DNA of 64,000 nucleotides from Prorocentrum cordatum (taxonomy: Eukaryota > Sar > Dinophyceae > Prorocentrales > Prorocentraceae): assembly GCA_963575745.1 (NCBI GenBank), contig CAUYUJ010013980.1:170001-234000 (forward strand), read 5' to 3'. This document shows positions 44,360 to 54,367 of the stretch, piece by piece. The notes beneath the pieces are model-generated. The model was not told the DNA's origin and did no database searches. It saw nothing but the letters and a program-made list of their open reading frames with translations. Within the stretch, counting starts at the first letter, position 1. The number at the start of each line of letters is the position of its first letter. A program made the translations under genes and the position numbers.

Positions 44360-45430
44360 ACCCCCGTCCTCACCCCTGCCTGACTCTGCTGGCCTTCCTG
44401 CCGCCGTCTCGGCCGGCACCCCCCCCCCCGCTCCCGCCACCCTGGAAGGCGGCTCCGCCTTCGCGGGTAGCTGCGTGCGCCTGCTGGCGGCGCCGCCAGC
44501 TGACGCCAGCGAGCTCGCGGCGACCAGCCCTGTCGCCAGGAGCCTCCCGGGGGCCACAGATAGGGACAAAAATCGAGTCGCCAGAGGTCTCGGACAGTCC
44601 GCTTCCTTCCGTACCCCCTCCCTTCCTTCTCCCACCCTCCCTTCCGTCACCCCCTCCCTCCCCGTCTATACCCCTCGCTGCCCTTCTCCCTCGCTCTCCT
44701 TCCCCATCAGGGGCAACGTTATGAGGAGATAGGCTCATGGTGGGATGCGTCGACCCCCAAACGCCCATTGATTGCCGATAGGAGCTCGCAAGCCCGCCCC
44801 CTCCAAAATCCTTAAGGTTCGCAATCGGGGGCCTGTCGCCGAACAATCGGCGATGCATCGCCGATTTCAGCTCGATGTTTTTCTCCCTGAGCCGGTCCGG
44901 GGAAAAGATAGGGGGGACTGGCGGTCCCCCCCATCGTTTACGCGCACCTCTGCAGACGTCCAAAGCATTACTTTTCTGAATCCTGACATTTATCCCAGAT
45001 TCTCAGATCCCACTGTCTTTCGCTCATTATCGCTTTTTTGTGCCCTCCTGTGCTGCCATCGTGCTCTCATGGCCGCGGCTGGATTCGCCTCGAAGTCCTT
45101 GTCAAAACTGACCGCAGGAGAGGCCTGGGGAGGAGCGGTATGGGAATGCTTTTGTGTTTTTCAGTCTCGAATTTCAAACGGGCCACTTTCGGACACCGGG
45201 GCCGTCAACAAATTGTCCACACGGATAAGCTGCCTTGGAGGGTGTCGGGGGCCCTTGGGGCCGCAGATGGAATGCAAAAACACAACAATGGTTCTTTGCG
45301 TTATATGCCAGTGCCTGGCCCTTCGGTTGGCTTCGAGGGATAGGAGGGCCTGGGGATCGAGGGTCGAGGATTGAGATTCGCAATTGGCTGTGGATGTTCT
45401 TGGAGATTTTCTGTGCCTGCACCAAGGCCC
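44360..45430. other. No gene recognised
   Basis: A perfect 22-bp palindrome centred on GATGCATC lies at 44845-44866 and shares words with foldback family E. No supported gene. Confidence 0.4.
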
Positions 45431-45436
45431 CCTGGA

Positions 45437-45647
45437 TGGGGTCCGAGTAGATGGGGTCATAGGATCGCGCCGCATCGCCGATGCATCGAAGATGCGGCTC
45501 GATGTGGAGGCGGTGTTTCTCCACGCCTACTTCGCCGATGCATCGCCGACGTCGCCGATGCATCGCCGATGCATCGCCGATACATCGCTGACGCATCGGC
45601 GATGCGGCGCGATCCTCCGACCACATCTACTCCGACCCCATCTAGGA
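45437..45647. mobile_element. Foldback element family E, copy 2
   Basis: The left arm is GTCCGAGTAGATGGGGTCAT then AGGATCGCGCCGCATCGCC. The right arm is its reverse complement, GGCGATGCGGCGCGATCCTC then CATCTACTCCGACCCC. The ~55-bp arms are nearly identical. The interior is a GATGCATCGCC array. Confidence 0.75.
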
Positions 45648-45736
45648 GGCCTCTACTCCAGGAGGCTCCCCGTCGCTGCGGCCAGATCCCTCGTTCTGAT
45701 CCGTGCTTGGCCTTTTACCTGGGCCAACGGGGAGGG

Positions 45737-46443
45737 AGATGATGATGAAGCTGCTGATGATGATGATGATGATGACGATAAAGTTGCTGATGATGCTGCT
45801 GATGCTGATTATGATGATGAAGATGCTGATGCTGATGATGATGTTGATGTGGATGAGGATGATGCTGCTGATGATACCGATGATGCTGATGATGATGCTA
45901 CTGATGATGCTAACGCTGCTGCTGACGACGATGATGACGATGCTGATGCTGCTGATGGTGATGACGACGATGATGATGCTGATGATGACGATGATGATGA
46001 TGCTGATGCTGATACTGCTGCTGATGATGATGTTGGTGCTGCTGCTGCTGATGATGATTATGATGATGACAAGGCTGCTGCTGTTGATGATGAAGATGAT
46101 GTTGATGCTAATGCTGATGCTGATGATGCTGATTCTGATGATGATTATGATGCTGCTGCTGCTGATGATGCTGATGATGATGATGATCAGGAGGAGGAGG
46201 AGGAGGATAAGACGGTCGAGGAAGAGGAGAAATGATGCGGAAGCGGATTGTGACGCTACGAAGACGATGATAGCGATGGTGACGTGGCTGATGCTGTTGA
46301 TGATGGTCATGTCATCAGCGATGATACTGTTGCTGCTACGGTTGTTGTTGATGCTGATGCTGATGCAGATTATGATGATGACGATGATGATGACGATGAT
46401 GCTGATGATGATGATGCTGCTGATGATGATGATGTTGATGATT

Positions 46444-46482
<39 letters not shown>

Positions 46483-46575
46483 CTGATGCTGATGACGATG
46501 CTGATGGTGGTGTTGCTGTTGATGGTGATGCTTATGTTGCTGCTGATGATACTGATGCTGATGATGATTGTATGA
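45737..46575. repeat. GAT/GCT trinucleotide tract (~840 bp)
   Basis: Mostly GATGATGCT-type repeats with one break near 46190-46290 (GGAGGAGGAGG and unique sequence). It is the longest simple-sequence block in the window. Asp/Ala-rich, Met/Leu-rich and Ile/Ser-rich frames across it are artefacts. Confidence 0.95.
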
Positions 46576-46579
46576 AGAG

Positions 46580-47115
46580 GCAGAGTAGGAGGAGGACGAA
46601 GTAGGTCGCAGCCCGAACGCGTCACTGCCGACCTGATCTCATGCGTATTATCAGGTGGTCCCATGGCCTGGACTCTCGCCGAGCCCTAGCTTCGATAGTT
46701 TGAGTCGGGGATCGGACACTTAACCACCCAAACTTGTTATCGAATCTTCGACATATACGCAGAATACTCTGTAGAGCATCGGCGCATTCTACGTATGTTT
46801 CGCAGATTCGGCGGAAGCATCAGTTCTAGACGCTTCGCGTCACCCCACCAGCCCATCCAGAAACGATGCCCAGGCACGTTGCCATGATCAGGCATGTGGG
46901 GGAGCACGCAGTATAACAAAGACAGGGGAGCTGTCATACCCCAAGAGGGGGTACTTGTTATGAGCTCACTGCACACACCGAGGAAGGACAGGCAAATCTG
47001 CGTGAGCTTGTCGCCATGGGTGGGGAAGTGCCAGGATAGTATGGTAGTGCGAAGGAGGGCGCTGGTTAGGGAAGAACACATTCCTGTAGCTGCACAGGGT
47101 GTGTGGAGGGGCCTG
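46580..47115. other. No gene recognised
   Basis: CCATCCAGAAACGATGCCCA near 46855 matches 19057-19080. Otherwise nothing identified. Confidence 0.35.
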
Positions 47116-47124
47116 TGCCAGGGC

Positions 47125-47480
47125 GGCTGGAGGAGGAGGAGGAGGAGGAGGAGGAGGAGGAGGAGGAGACGGAGGAGACGGAGGAGGGCGACCAGAAAAG
47201 CCAGATGCCTCTTGGATGTCTTTCGGAGTTTCGTCGGATGTCTCTTGAGAGCTTCTTGCAATCCTCTTGGAGCCTCTTGTGTCTCTCGAGAGCTTCGTAT
47301 AGGCCTCTTGGAGCCTCTTGGGGGCCTGGTGGCGGTCCCAGGAGTATCTTGGAGACATTAGGGGGGCATTTTGGAGGCATCTTGGGGACCTTGGGGCCTC
47401 CTGGGCGCCTCTTGGGGCCCTCTTTGGGGCCCTGGGGTCCATCTTGGGGCCATCTTGGAGGAGATCGATCAGAGGAGGGG
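47125..47480. repeat. GGA tract then CTTGGGGCC-type minisatellite
   Basis: GGA repeats at 47125-47185, followed by TCTTGGAGCCTCTTGGGGCC-like words to 47480. Confidence 0.7.
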
Positions 47481-47649
47481 TCGTAGTAAATTAGCCTCCC
47501 CCCCCCGCGAGGCCAACATTGGCCACAACCTATGTAAAACCAATGGTGGGGGAGGCTTACATGAGTTGCCACCGAATCGTCGCCACAGCTGGATACTTCT
47601 TGGCATTCAGGTTAGAACGCGACCAGGCGCAGCCGCAAGCAGGAGGGCA

Positions 47650-48600
47650 ATTTGGGGCCGCCATCGTAGGAACCGCTGCCAATTGGAGTGCCAGTGGGAG
47701 TCGCCTGCGCAGCCGCCGCCGCCAGTCGGAACCGCCTGCGTTGAAGCCGCCGGGGTAGGAACCGCCCACAAGAAGTGCATGCGTAGGAGCCGCCTGCGTA
47801 TGAGAAGACGCCAGTAGGGGGGATCAAGCCGCCAGCGTAGGAACCGTCGGCATTGGGAGGGCCAGTGTAGGAGGCGCTGCCAATGGGAGTGCCACTGGGA
47901 GCCGCCTGCGTGGGAGCCGCCGCCAGCAGGAACCGCCTGCGCTGAAGTCGCTTGGGCAGGAACCGCCCTTGGGAGCTGCGTGCGAAAGAGCCGCCTGCGT
48001 AAGAGAAGGCTCCAAATGGGGGGACCAGAAGGAGCCTTGGAGCTGGAAAAGAGCATCGCGCGAGGTCAGAGTCCACAGAGAAGCGACACAAGCAGGCAGG
48101 GGGAGAGGGGGGAAGCAAGGGCACCCAACTTCGCGCCCGCCCTCCGCGAAGCGCGAAGCGCGAATGACTTCGCGCTCTCGCGCCGCCCACCAGGGGAGAA
48201 GAGGAGAATGAGGCCAGCGCAGGAGCCGCCGACAGTGGGAGCCGCCCGCGCAGGAATCCGCTCGGGTAGGAGCCGCCGCGCGCGGGAGTCGCGTGCGCGC
48301 GGGAGCGCGTGCGCAGGAACCCCCGCCAGGGAACGGAGGGAACGGGACAGCTGGAGCGGCCTGCGCAGGAGCCGCCGGCGTAGGAGCCGCCGCCGCGGGG
48401 AGCCGCGACTGGGAACAACGCCGGCGCAGGCGACGCCGCGAGTGGCAGCTGCCAGCAGCAGCTGCCAGAGGGAACCGCCGCAAGTGGGAGCCGCCGCCGA
48501 CAGCCGCCGCCAGCGGGGACCGCCGCCACTGGCCGCTTCTACTCGGAACTGCCGCCTGTCGGGGGCCGCTGGCGCCTTGAGTTGGCAGCCGCCACGATGG
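47650..48600. repeat. Degenerate GGAGCCGCC-rich repeat
   Basis: GGAACCGCC, GGAGCCGCC and GGAGTGCCA words recur at ~30-33 bp spacing, with a break at about 47990-48200. Open frames on both strands are long but compositionally biased. Confidence 0.5.
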
Positions 48601-48609
48601 GGAGCTTGA

Positions 48610-49290
48610 AGTGGAAGTCCAGTGTAAAGCAAAAGATGGCCACGAGGTAGGTGCGCGACGCTGCCACTGCAGAGGTGGCCTCTCCGCCCATTAGCATCAC
48701 CCAAGTCGAGCTCGTGGACAAGGAAGAAGACGTAAGGAAAGCATATGGATGGGCCGAGCCCATGAGTGCCCGGCGCCGATGCCGCCTGCGCACGATAGAC
48801 ACCTGGAGCCCGAGCAGAAGATGTAGGTGGACGGGAACCACTGCACCGCCGCTGCCGAAAGCCAGGCCAGGTGCAGGAGAATGCTGATTTATGGTCGCGA
48901 GGGCGCCGAAGGACAATCAACGCTTCCGTGTGCACAGGCGGGGAAGCGACCGCACGGGAGTGCCGCACCAGCGTGGACATCACTGTGCACCGCGGCGGGT
49001 GCTGCTGCACCCCGCCGCGTGCCGCAGCACCTGCGAGTGTAGACAGAGGCGACCTGTCCCAGGCTCGGCGGCACGCCCGGGGGGGTACGTGAGACGGGGC
49101 AGGCCTTCTCACAAGGCGGTGGGACTTCTCAGAAGCACTCCGGTTTTCTGAGAAGCCACCTTTGTCTTCGGGGAAGGCTCCGACAGTTTTCCACACATCA
49201 GGAGGCTTTCTGAGCATTCTGAGCAGGCCCGCCTCTTCTCACTTCCCCCCCCGTGGCTCGCCGCCGACAGCAATTACAGGCCTGGAGAAA
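48610..49290. other. No gene recognised
   Basis: GC-rich interval. GGCTTCTCAGAAG / CTTCTGAGAA inverted words lie near 49100-49165. No domain seen. Confidence 0.35.
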
Positions 49291-49297
49291 CCTACGC

Positions 49298-49740
49298 GAT
49301 GATGGTGGTGGTGATGATGATTCTGGTGGTGGTCATGGTGATGATGGTGGTGGTGATGATGCTGATGACGACGAGGGTGGTGTTCGTGATGCTGATGGTG
49401 ATGATGACGGTGATGATGATGATGCTGATGATGATGATGACGATGATGATGATTCTGATGATGGTGATGACGATGATGACGATGATGATGCTGCTGATGA
49501 TGATGGTGATGATGATGCTGATGATGATGATGATGATGATGATGTTGATGATGATGATGATGACGGTGATGGTGTTGTTGATGATGATGCTTATAATGAT
49601 GATGGTGGTGGTGGTTGGTGCTGTATGATGATGAGGATGGTGGTGGTGGTGGTCATGATACAGATGAGGATGGGGATGCTGTTGGTGGGGATGCTGAGGG
49701 TGATGGTGACTGTGAGGGTGACGAGGGTGAGTGTGGTGTT
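49298..49740. repeat. GAT/GGT trinucleotide tract
   Basis: GATGATGGT and GATGACGATG repeats, about 440 bp. Confidence 0.9.
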
Positions 49741-49964
49741 CCCGATGATGACCCAACGGGCTCCTGGAGGACCCAGAGGTCTTGGGAGGTCTCCAGAGGC
49801 CTGCATGTGCCCCTGAAAGCCCAGCAACAGCAGTCAGCGTCCAAGAGCCGCCCCCGAAAGCCAGAGTCATCGGCCAGGCGCCGCCAGGTGGTCGCGGGGG
49901 GGGGGGGGGGCGGCGGAGGAGGATCGAAGACAGGGGCACGGGAAGGAAATTCGGAGGAGGAATG

Positions 49965-50265
49965 GAGCAGGTGAGGAGGAGGAGGAGGAGAAGGAGGAGG
50001 AGGGGGAGGAGGAGGAGGGGGAGGAGGAGGAGGGCGAGGACGAGGACGAGGAAGACGAAGGGGGAGGATCAGCAGGGAGGAGGACAAGCAGGAGGAGTAG
50101 GAGGCGGCGGGGGATAAGGAAGGGGAGGTGGAGTAGGAGGAGGAGGAGGCGGACGAGCAGGAGGAGGAGGAGGTGGAGGAGGAGGAGGAGGAGGAGGAGG
50201 AGGAGAGGAGGAGGAGGAGGAGGAGGAGGAGGAGGAGGAGGAGGAGGAGGAGGAAAGGACAACAA
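49965..50265. repeat. GGA trinucleotide tract
   Basis: GGA/GAC repeats, interrupted near 50060-50130 and pure at the right end. Confidence 0.9.
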
Positions 50266-50594
50266 GACGCATCAACGAAGCTGCAATATACCCTCCTTCC
50301 AAGTTCTCTCTTCATAGGTCCGTGGAAGAGTGTTTTTCTCATTCCAGGAACTGTTCCATTAGAAGGCAACCGTCTGAGTAACTTCAGCCGTGCCAATTCG
50401 CCGTTCCTGGGACTTCAACGCCGCGGATCAAAGTTACCCTTGCGTCCTGACAGTCCTAGGCCGTGCCAAAGCACCGTGACTGGGACTTCCACGCCGCGAA
50501 CAAGCATCACGGCTGCGCCCTTACAAATTTTAAACGCGCCAGAACGCCATTCCTTGGACTCTGGCCACATTCATTCTAGATCTTGTTGCAAACT

Positions 50595-50945
50595 TTGAGA
50601 CGACAGTGTGCGGCGCCCAGGCGACAACCACCTTTTGAAAATGGCCCGTTTTCCACTTGTGAGGCTGGTACAAGCTTTTAGGACGAATGAGCGCGGCGCG
50701 GAGGCGAGAGCCACAATGTGAAGGGACTTGCCTTCCATCCGTGGAGCTGCTACATGCTTTTAAGACGAATGTGCACGGCGCCCAGGCGAGAACAATCTTT
50801 TGGAAACGGCCCGCCCTTCGTCTGTGAAGCTGGTCCAAGCTTTTAAGTCGAACGTGCGCGGCGCGGAGGCGAGAGCCACATTGCGAGAGCCACAGTTTGA
50901 AAGACACTCGCCCCCCAACTGTGAACCCGTTGCACATTTCAAGCT
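50595..50945 (-). repeat. ~80-bp repeat family, block 4 (inverted)
   Basis: Reads as the complement of block 2: GAATGTGCACGGCGCCCAGG, CGAGAACAATCTTTTGGAAA, CGGCCCGCCCTTC. Four units. Confidence 0.7.
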
Positions 50946-51054
50946 CCACGATCACATATGGTGGGGGCGTTTCAAACGAAACGCCCAGCCCGCCCTACGG
51001 ACACGCTTGGGGGTGAGATCGGGAGGAGTTATCAATGATGAGATGGGGTGGGGG

Positions 51055-51345
51055 AGGCGGAGGAGGAGGAGGAGGAGGAGGAGGAGGAGGAGGAGGAAGA
51101 TGAAGAGGAGGAGGAGGAGGACGAGGAGAAGCAGGAGGAGGATGAGGAGGAGAGGAAGATGTGGGGTGGGGGTGGAGGATGCGTTATCAATGATGAGATG
51201 GGGGGGAGGCGGAGGAGAAGGAGGAGGAGGAGTAGGAGGAGGAGGAGCAGGAGGAGGGGGGAGGAAGAGGATGAGGATGAGAGGAGAGGAGGAGGAGAGG
51301 AGGAGGAGGAGGAGGAGGAGGAGGAAGATGAGGCAGCAGGGAGGA
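51055..51345. repeat. GGA trinucleotide tract, with an internal duplication
   Basis: GGA repeats. TTATCAATGATGAGATGGGG occurs on both sides (about 51028 and 51184), so the tract plus flank has been partly duplicated. Confidence 0.85.
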
Positions 51346-51559
51346 GGAGCGAGCAGCAAGGAGGAGGATCGCCAGGCGCCGCCCCGTGGACGCGATCGGG
51401 GTGGCCGCAGTGCCCCGGGAGCCCCCGCACGGGCTCGGGCTGGCCCTCAACGCCGCGCCGCCGCCGGCCACGGGGCCCGAGGCCGAGGAGCGCCGTCGGG
51501 GCGGGAGCTTCGCCGGTGGCGGCCTCCTCGCGGCGGACTGCGGGAAGGCCTGCCCGACA

Positions 51560-51670
51560 GCCGCCCTGGGCGCGGCCCTTGGCGCGCTCCTGGCGCGCCA
51601 GGGCGGCAGGGTCCAGCGCGGATCCAAGAGATCCGCGCAGGCTTCGGAGAAATCAGGCTTGTGCCGCTCA
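51560..51670. mobile_element. Partial foldback element family D
   Basis: GGCGCGCTCCTGGCGCGCC and GGATCCAAGAGATCCGCGC resemble the right half of the 23891 copy. The left half is missing or too diverged. It ends beside family B copy 3. Confidence 0.35.
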
Positions 51671-51677
51671 GTGTGAA

Positions 51678-51820
51678 GTCGGGCCCGTCCCTCTGCAGGA
51701 GGAATAGTCAGAAAATAGTCTGGGGACTATTTCTGGAGTATTTTTTGACCATTTTGGAATCTGTTTTGGGGTATTTTTTATTTTTCGTCGAAAATCTCCC
51801 TGTAGGGGGACACGCCCGAC
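51678..51820. mobile_element. Foldback element family B, copy 3
   Basis: GTCGGGCCCGTCCCTCTGCA at the left and TAGGGGGACACGCCCGAC at the right, followed by TTAA. The interior has AATAGTCAGAAAATAGTC and TATTTTTTATTTTTCGTCG, as in copy 2. Confidence 0.7.
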
Positions 51821-51824
51821 TTAA

Positions 51825-52425
51825 GCTTAGTGTTTTTCCTAGAACTCGGTGGTTCAGGGGTGGGGTCCTGGGGGATGGGGGCCTAAGGATGGCAAGGGAT
51901 GCATGGGTGGATTTGCGTTGTTCGAGGCACCTCGTCCTTAGGTTTGGACTCCATGCCTCGTGACCCCATCTCCGAACCACCGACTGACCTGGTGGCATCG
52001 GCGTTCCAGGGGGTGGTAGGGAGGGCACGGTGGCGGATTCGTGAGTTGATGTCTCGACGACTTGATGAGATCGTGCCTTGACTTGCTGCCTCGCGGGATC
52101 TCCGAGCTGGCCTCCGCCTCCCCCATTCCCACTTGGGATCTTGGGAACCACCCGAAGTGGCGGGAGGGGGGGGCACGCAGGATTTCTGTACCCTGGGTCA
52201 CAGATACATGCACCACGGTCACAGGGGTCCCTGGCTCAGGCGAGAGGCCAAATTTTTCCACGGGGGTGCGGGTGGGGTGCGGGTGCCGACCCCGGGAATT
52301 CCAAAGGAAGCCTTCTCCGGCCGCCTGGATACAGCTCGCAGACGGCCCACGAGACGCCTCAGATGGCTTCCCGAGCCCGAAAGGCCCCCAAGAGAGCACC
52401 CAGACAGGCAAATGTGTCGCAGCCC
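51825..52425. other. No gene recognised
   Basis: Unique sequence between family B copy 3 and a GTT tract. Confidence 0.35.
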
Positions 52426-52427
52426 TT

Positions 52428-52456
52428 GTTGTTGTTGTTGTTGTTGTTGTTGTTGG

Positions 52457-52496
<40 letters not shown>

Positions 52497-52498
52497 GA
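52428..52498. repeat. GTT trinucleotide tract
   Basis: Nearly pure GTT. No SINE-like module directly precedes it. Confidence 0.9.
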
Positions 52499-52650
52499 AC
52501 ATTATTTCTTCTTAAGAATAATTATTGTTGGGACCCCTGGTGCACGACCCCCCCGCCGCGCCTAGGCCGCAGCCACATTTTCATCATTTTCGTGAGGAAG
52601 TCTCAGGCAAAACGGGGGTCCGGATCCGGTTGTGTTGTTACGATCGGTTT

Positions 52651-52742
52651 TCCCTTGCAAAAATAAGCTAAAGTGGACATTTCTTGTTCTAACATAACCA
52701 AACTTCAAGAATCCCTTGCAAAAAATAAGGTAAAGTGGACAT
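52651..52742 (+). repeat. Pair of ~31-bp direct repeats
   Basis: CCCTTGCAAAAA and TAAAGTGGACATT occur in the same arrangement at 52651-52682 and 52710-52742. Confidence 0.75.
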
Positions 52743-53244
52743 TCGCGCGCGCAAGACGAAATCCTTCCAAAACCTTAGTGTTCGTAACGATTTTAACATA
52801 AAAACATAAAAAAAACAATGGTTTTTCAAAACAAATTGTCAAAATTTCATCCCGCGCGCTCTTGCGGATTTGTAGGAAACCCAACACTTTTTAAACATTT
52901 CTGTCAAACGGGCTTTTGCGAGCAACTTTTTCGAACTTCTGCAACAACGGTTGCGCACCTGCCAGGGCCATCATCCCTGTCAAATAATACCATGCGGGAC
53001 ACATTCGTTTTTTCTTCGCGCGCGCACGCCGTCGTCGTCGGCCGCGGGGCCCTGAATAGTAGCCACGGTCGTCCGCATGCCACGAAGTGAAGTGTCCGAA
53101 CGTCATAGGGCGGGAAGCTGGGTGTGGGTGGTGGCGAAGAGTCGTTTGGAAATTTGGTAGAGCTTGAACCGGCCCCCCCACAAAGTGGGGGTATTGCCCG
53201 CCTCCTATGAAAACCCTGGCACTGGTGAGAACGGACTGTCCCCA

Positions 53245-53302
53245 CGTGCTAGTAATTGTTGTTGTTGTTGTTGTTGTTGTTCTTGTTGTTGTTGTTGTTG
53301 CT

Positions 53303-53333
<31 letters not shown>

Positions 53334-53545
53334 TTGACGTTGTTGTTGTGGTTGCTGTTGTTGTTGTTGTTGTTGTAGTTGTTGTTGGTGATTGTTGGTT
53401 GTTGTTGTTTGTTGTTGGTTGTTGGTTGTTTGTTGTTTGTTGTTTGCTGTTGCTGTGTTGCTGCTGCTTCTGCTGCTGCTGCTGCTGCTGTTGTTGTTGT
53501 TGTTGCTGTTGTTGTTGTTGTTGTTGTTGTTTGTTGTTCAACATT
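53245..53545. repeat. GTT/GCT trinucleotide tract
   Basis: About 300 bp of GTT with a GCT block at 53460-53490. Confidence 0.9.
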
Positions 53546-53875
53546 TGTTGCGTATTCGTCCTCTCGGCCCAGCGTGATGTCCATTGCGCTTTCGAGGGCT
53601 CCCAGGCCCCTCAAAATTGTGGAATGGGGCCCCAAGAGGCCTCTACGACGTCTCCAGATGGCCTCCAGAGGAGTCCAAGGCAGCCTAAGAGAGCCCCCCA
53701 CGGCGGCCCAACACGGCGCACAGATGGCCGAGATTCCAAACAGTTTCATGTTCGTCCTTCTTCATCCTCGTTCTCGGTTGTGCCTCGCGGTTTGACTCGC
53801 AGTACGCGTTAGTGTGCGAGTTGTGCGAGGGTTGTTGGAGAGTGCGTTTCGCATGGTGTCAAGTACGAAAAGGGT

Positions 53876-54105
53876 GATGGTAATGATGATGTTGATGAGC
53901 ACGATGATGGTGATGATACTGATGATGCCGATGAGTATGATAATGATGATGCCGATGAGCATGATGATGGTGATGATGACCGTGATGGCGATGCTGATGA
54001 TGAGGAGGAGTTGTGGATGATATGATGATGGTGATAGTGATGGTGATGGTGATGATGCTGCTGATGATGATTGTGCTGGTGATGTTGGTGGTGATGTTGA
54101 TGGCA
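53876..54105. repeat. GAT trinucleotide tract
   Basis: GAT/GGTGAT repeats directly upstream of the copia element's candidate LTR. Confidence 0.85.
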
Positions 54106-54109
54106 ATGG

Positions 54110-54303
54110 TGTGTGAAACCCGTGTAATACCCTCATATATACTCCTTATCCTTACCTCTCCCGCACCTGGCCGTTTGGGCTCAGGTACTGAGTTGGAGCG
54201 ATCGTACCTTGATCGCTTGGGAGGGAAAGATATCCATCTATCCCTCCATCTCTCTACCAACGGATCAGGGGTTCTGTACTCTTGTACTTCAACCCCATAC
54301 ACA
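54110..54303 (+). repeat. Candidate 5' LTR (194 bp)
   Basis: Starts TGTGTGAAACC and ends CCATACACA, giving TG...CA termini and a 5-bp inverted repeat TGTGT/ACACA. It contains CATATATACT at about 54132. The five bases before it are AATGG. It has not been confirmed against a 3' LTR, which lies outside the window. Confidence 0.35.
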
Positions 54304-54316
54304 GGTCATCAGCCCT
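54304..54316 (+). promoter_or_regulatory. Candidate primer-binding site
   Basis: GGTCATCAGCCC directly follows the candidate LTR. It resembles, with an extra base and mismatches, the TGGTATCAGAGC site that many copia elements use to prime from initiator tRNA-Met. Confidence 0.25.
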
Positions 54317-54367
54317 TTAACGCTCACCTTCACCGACTCGCCCGCGGTGACCTTGCATGCGAGCCCA

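Noticed and set aside
45642-46664. 340-codon Ile/Ser-rich minus-strand frame and Asp/Ala-rich plus-strand frame
   Set aside because: Direct translations of the GAT/GCT tract.
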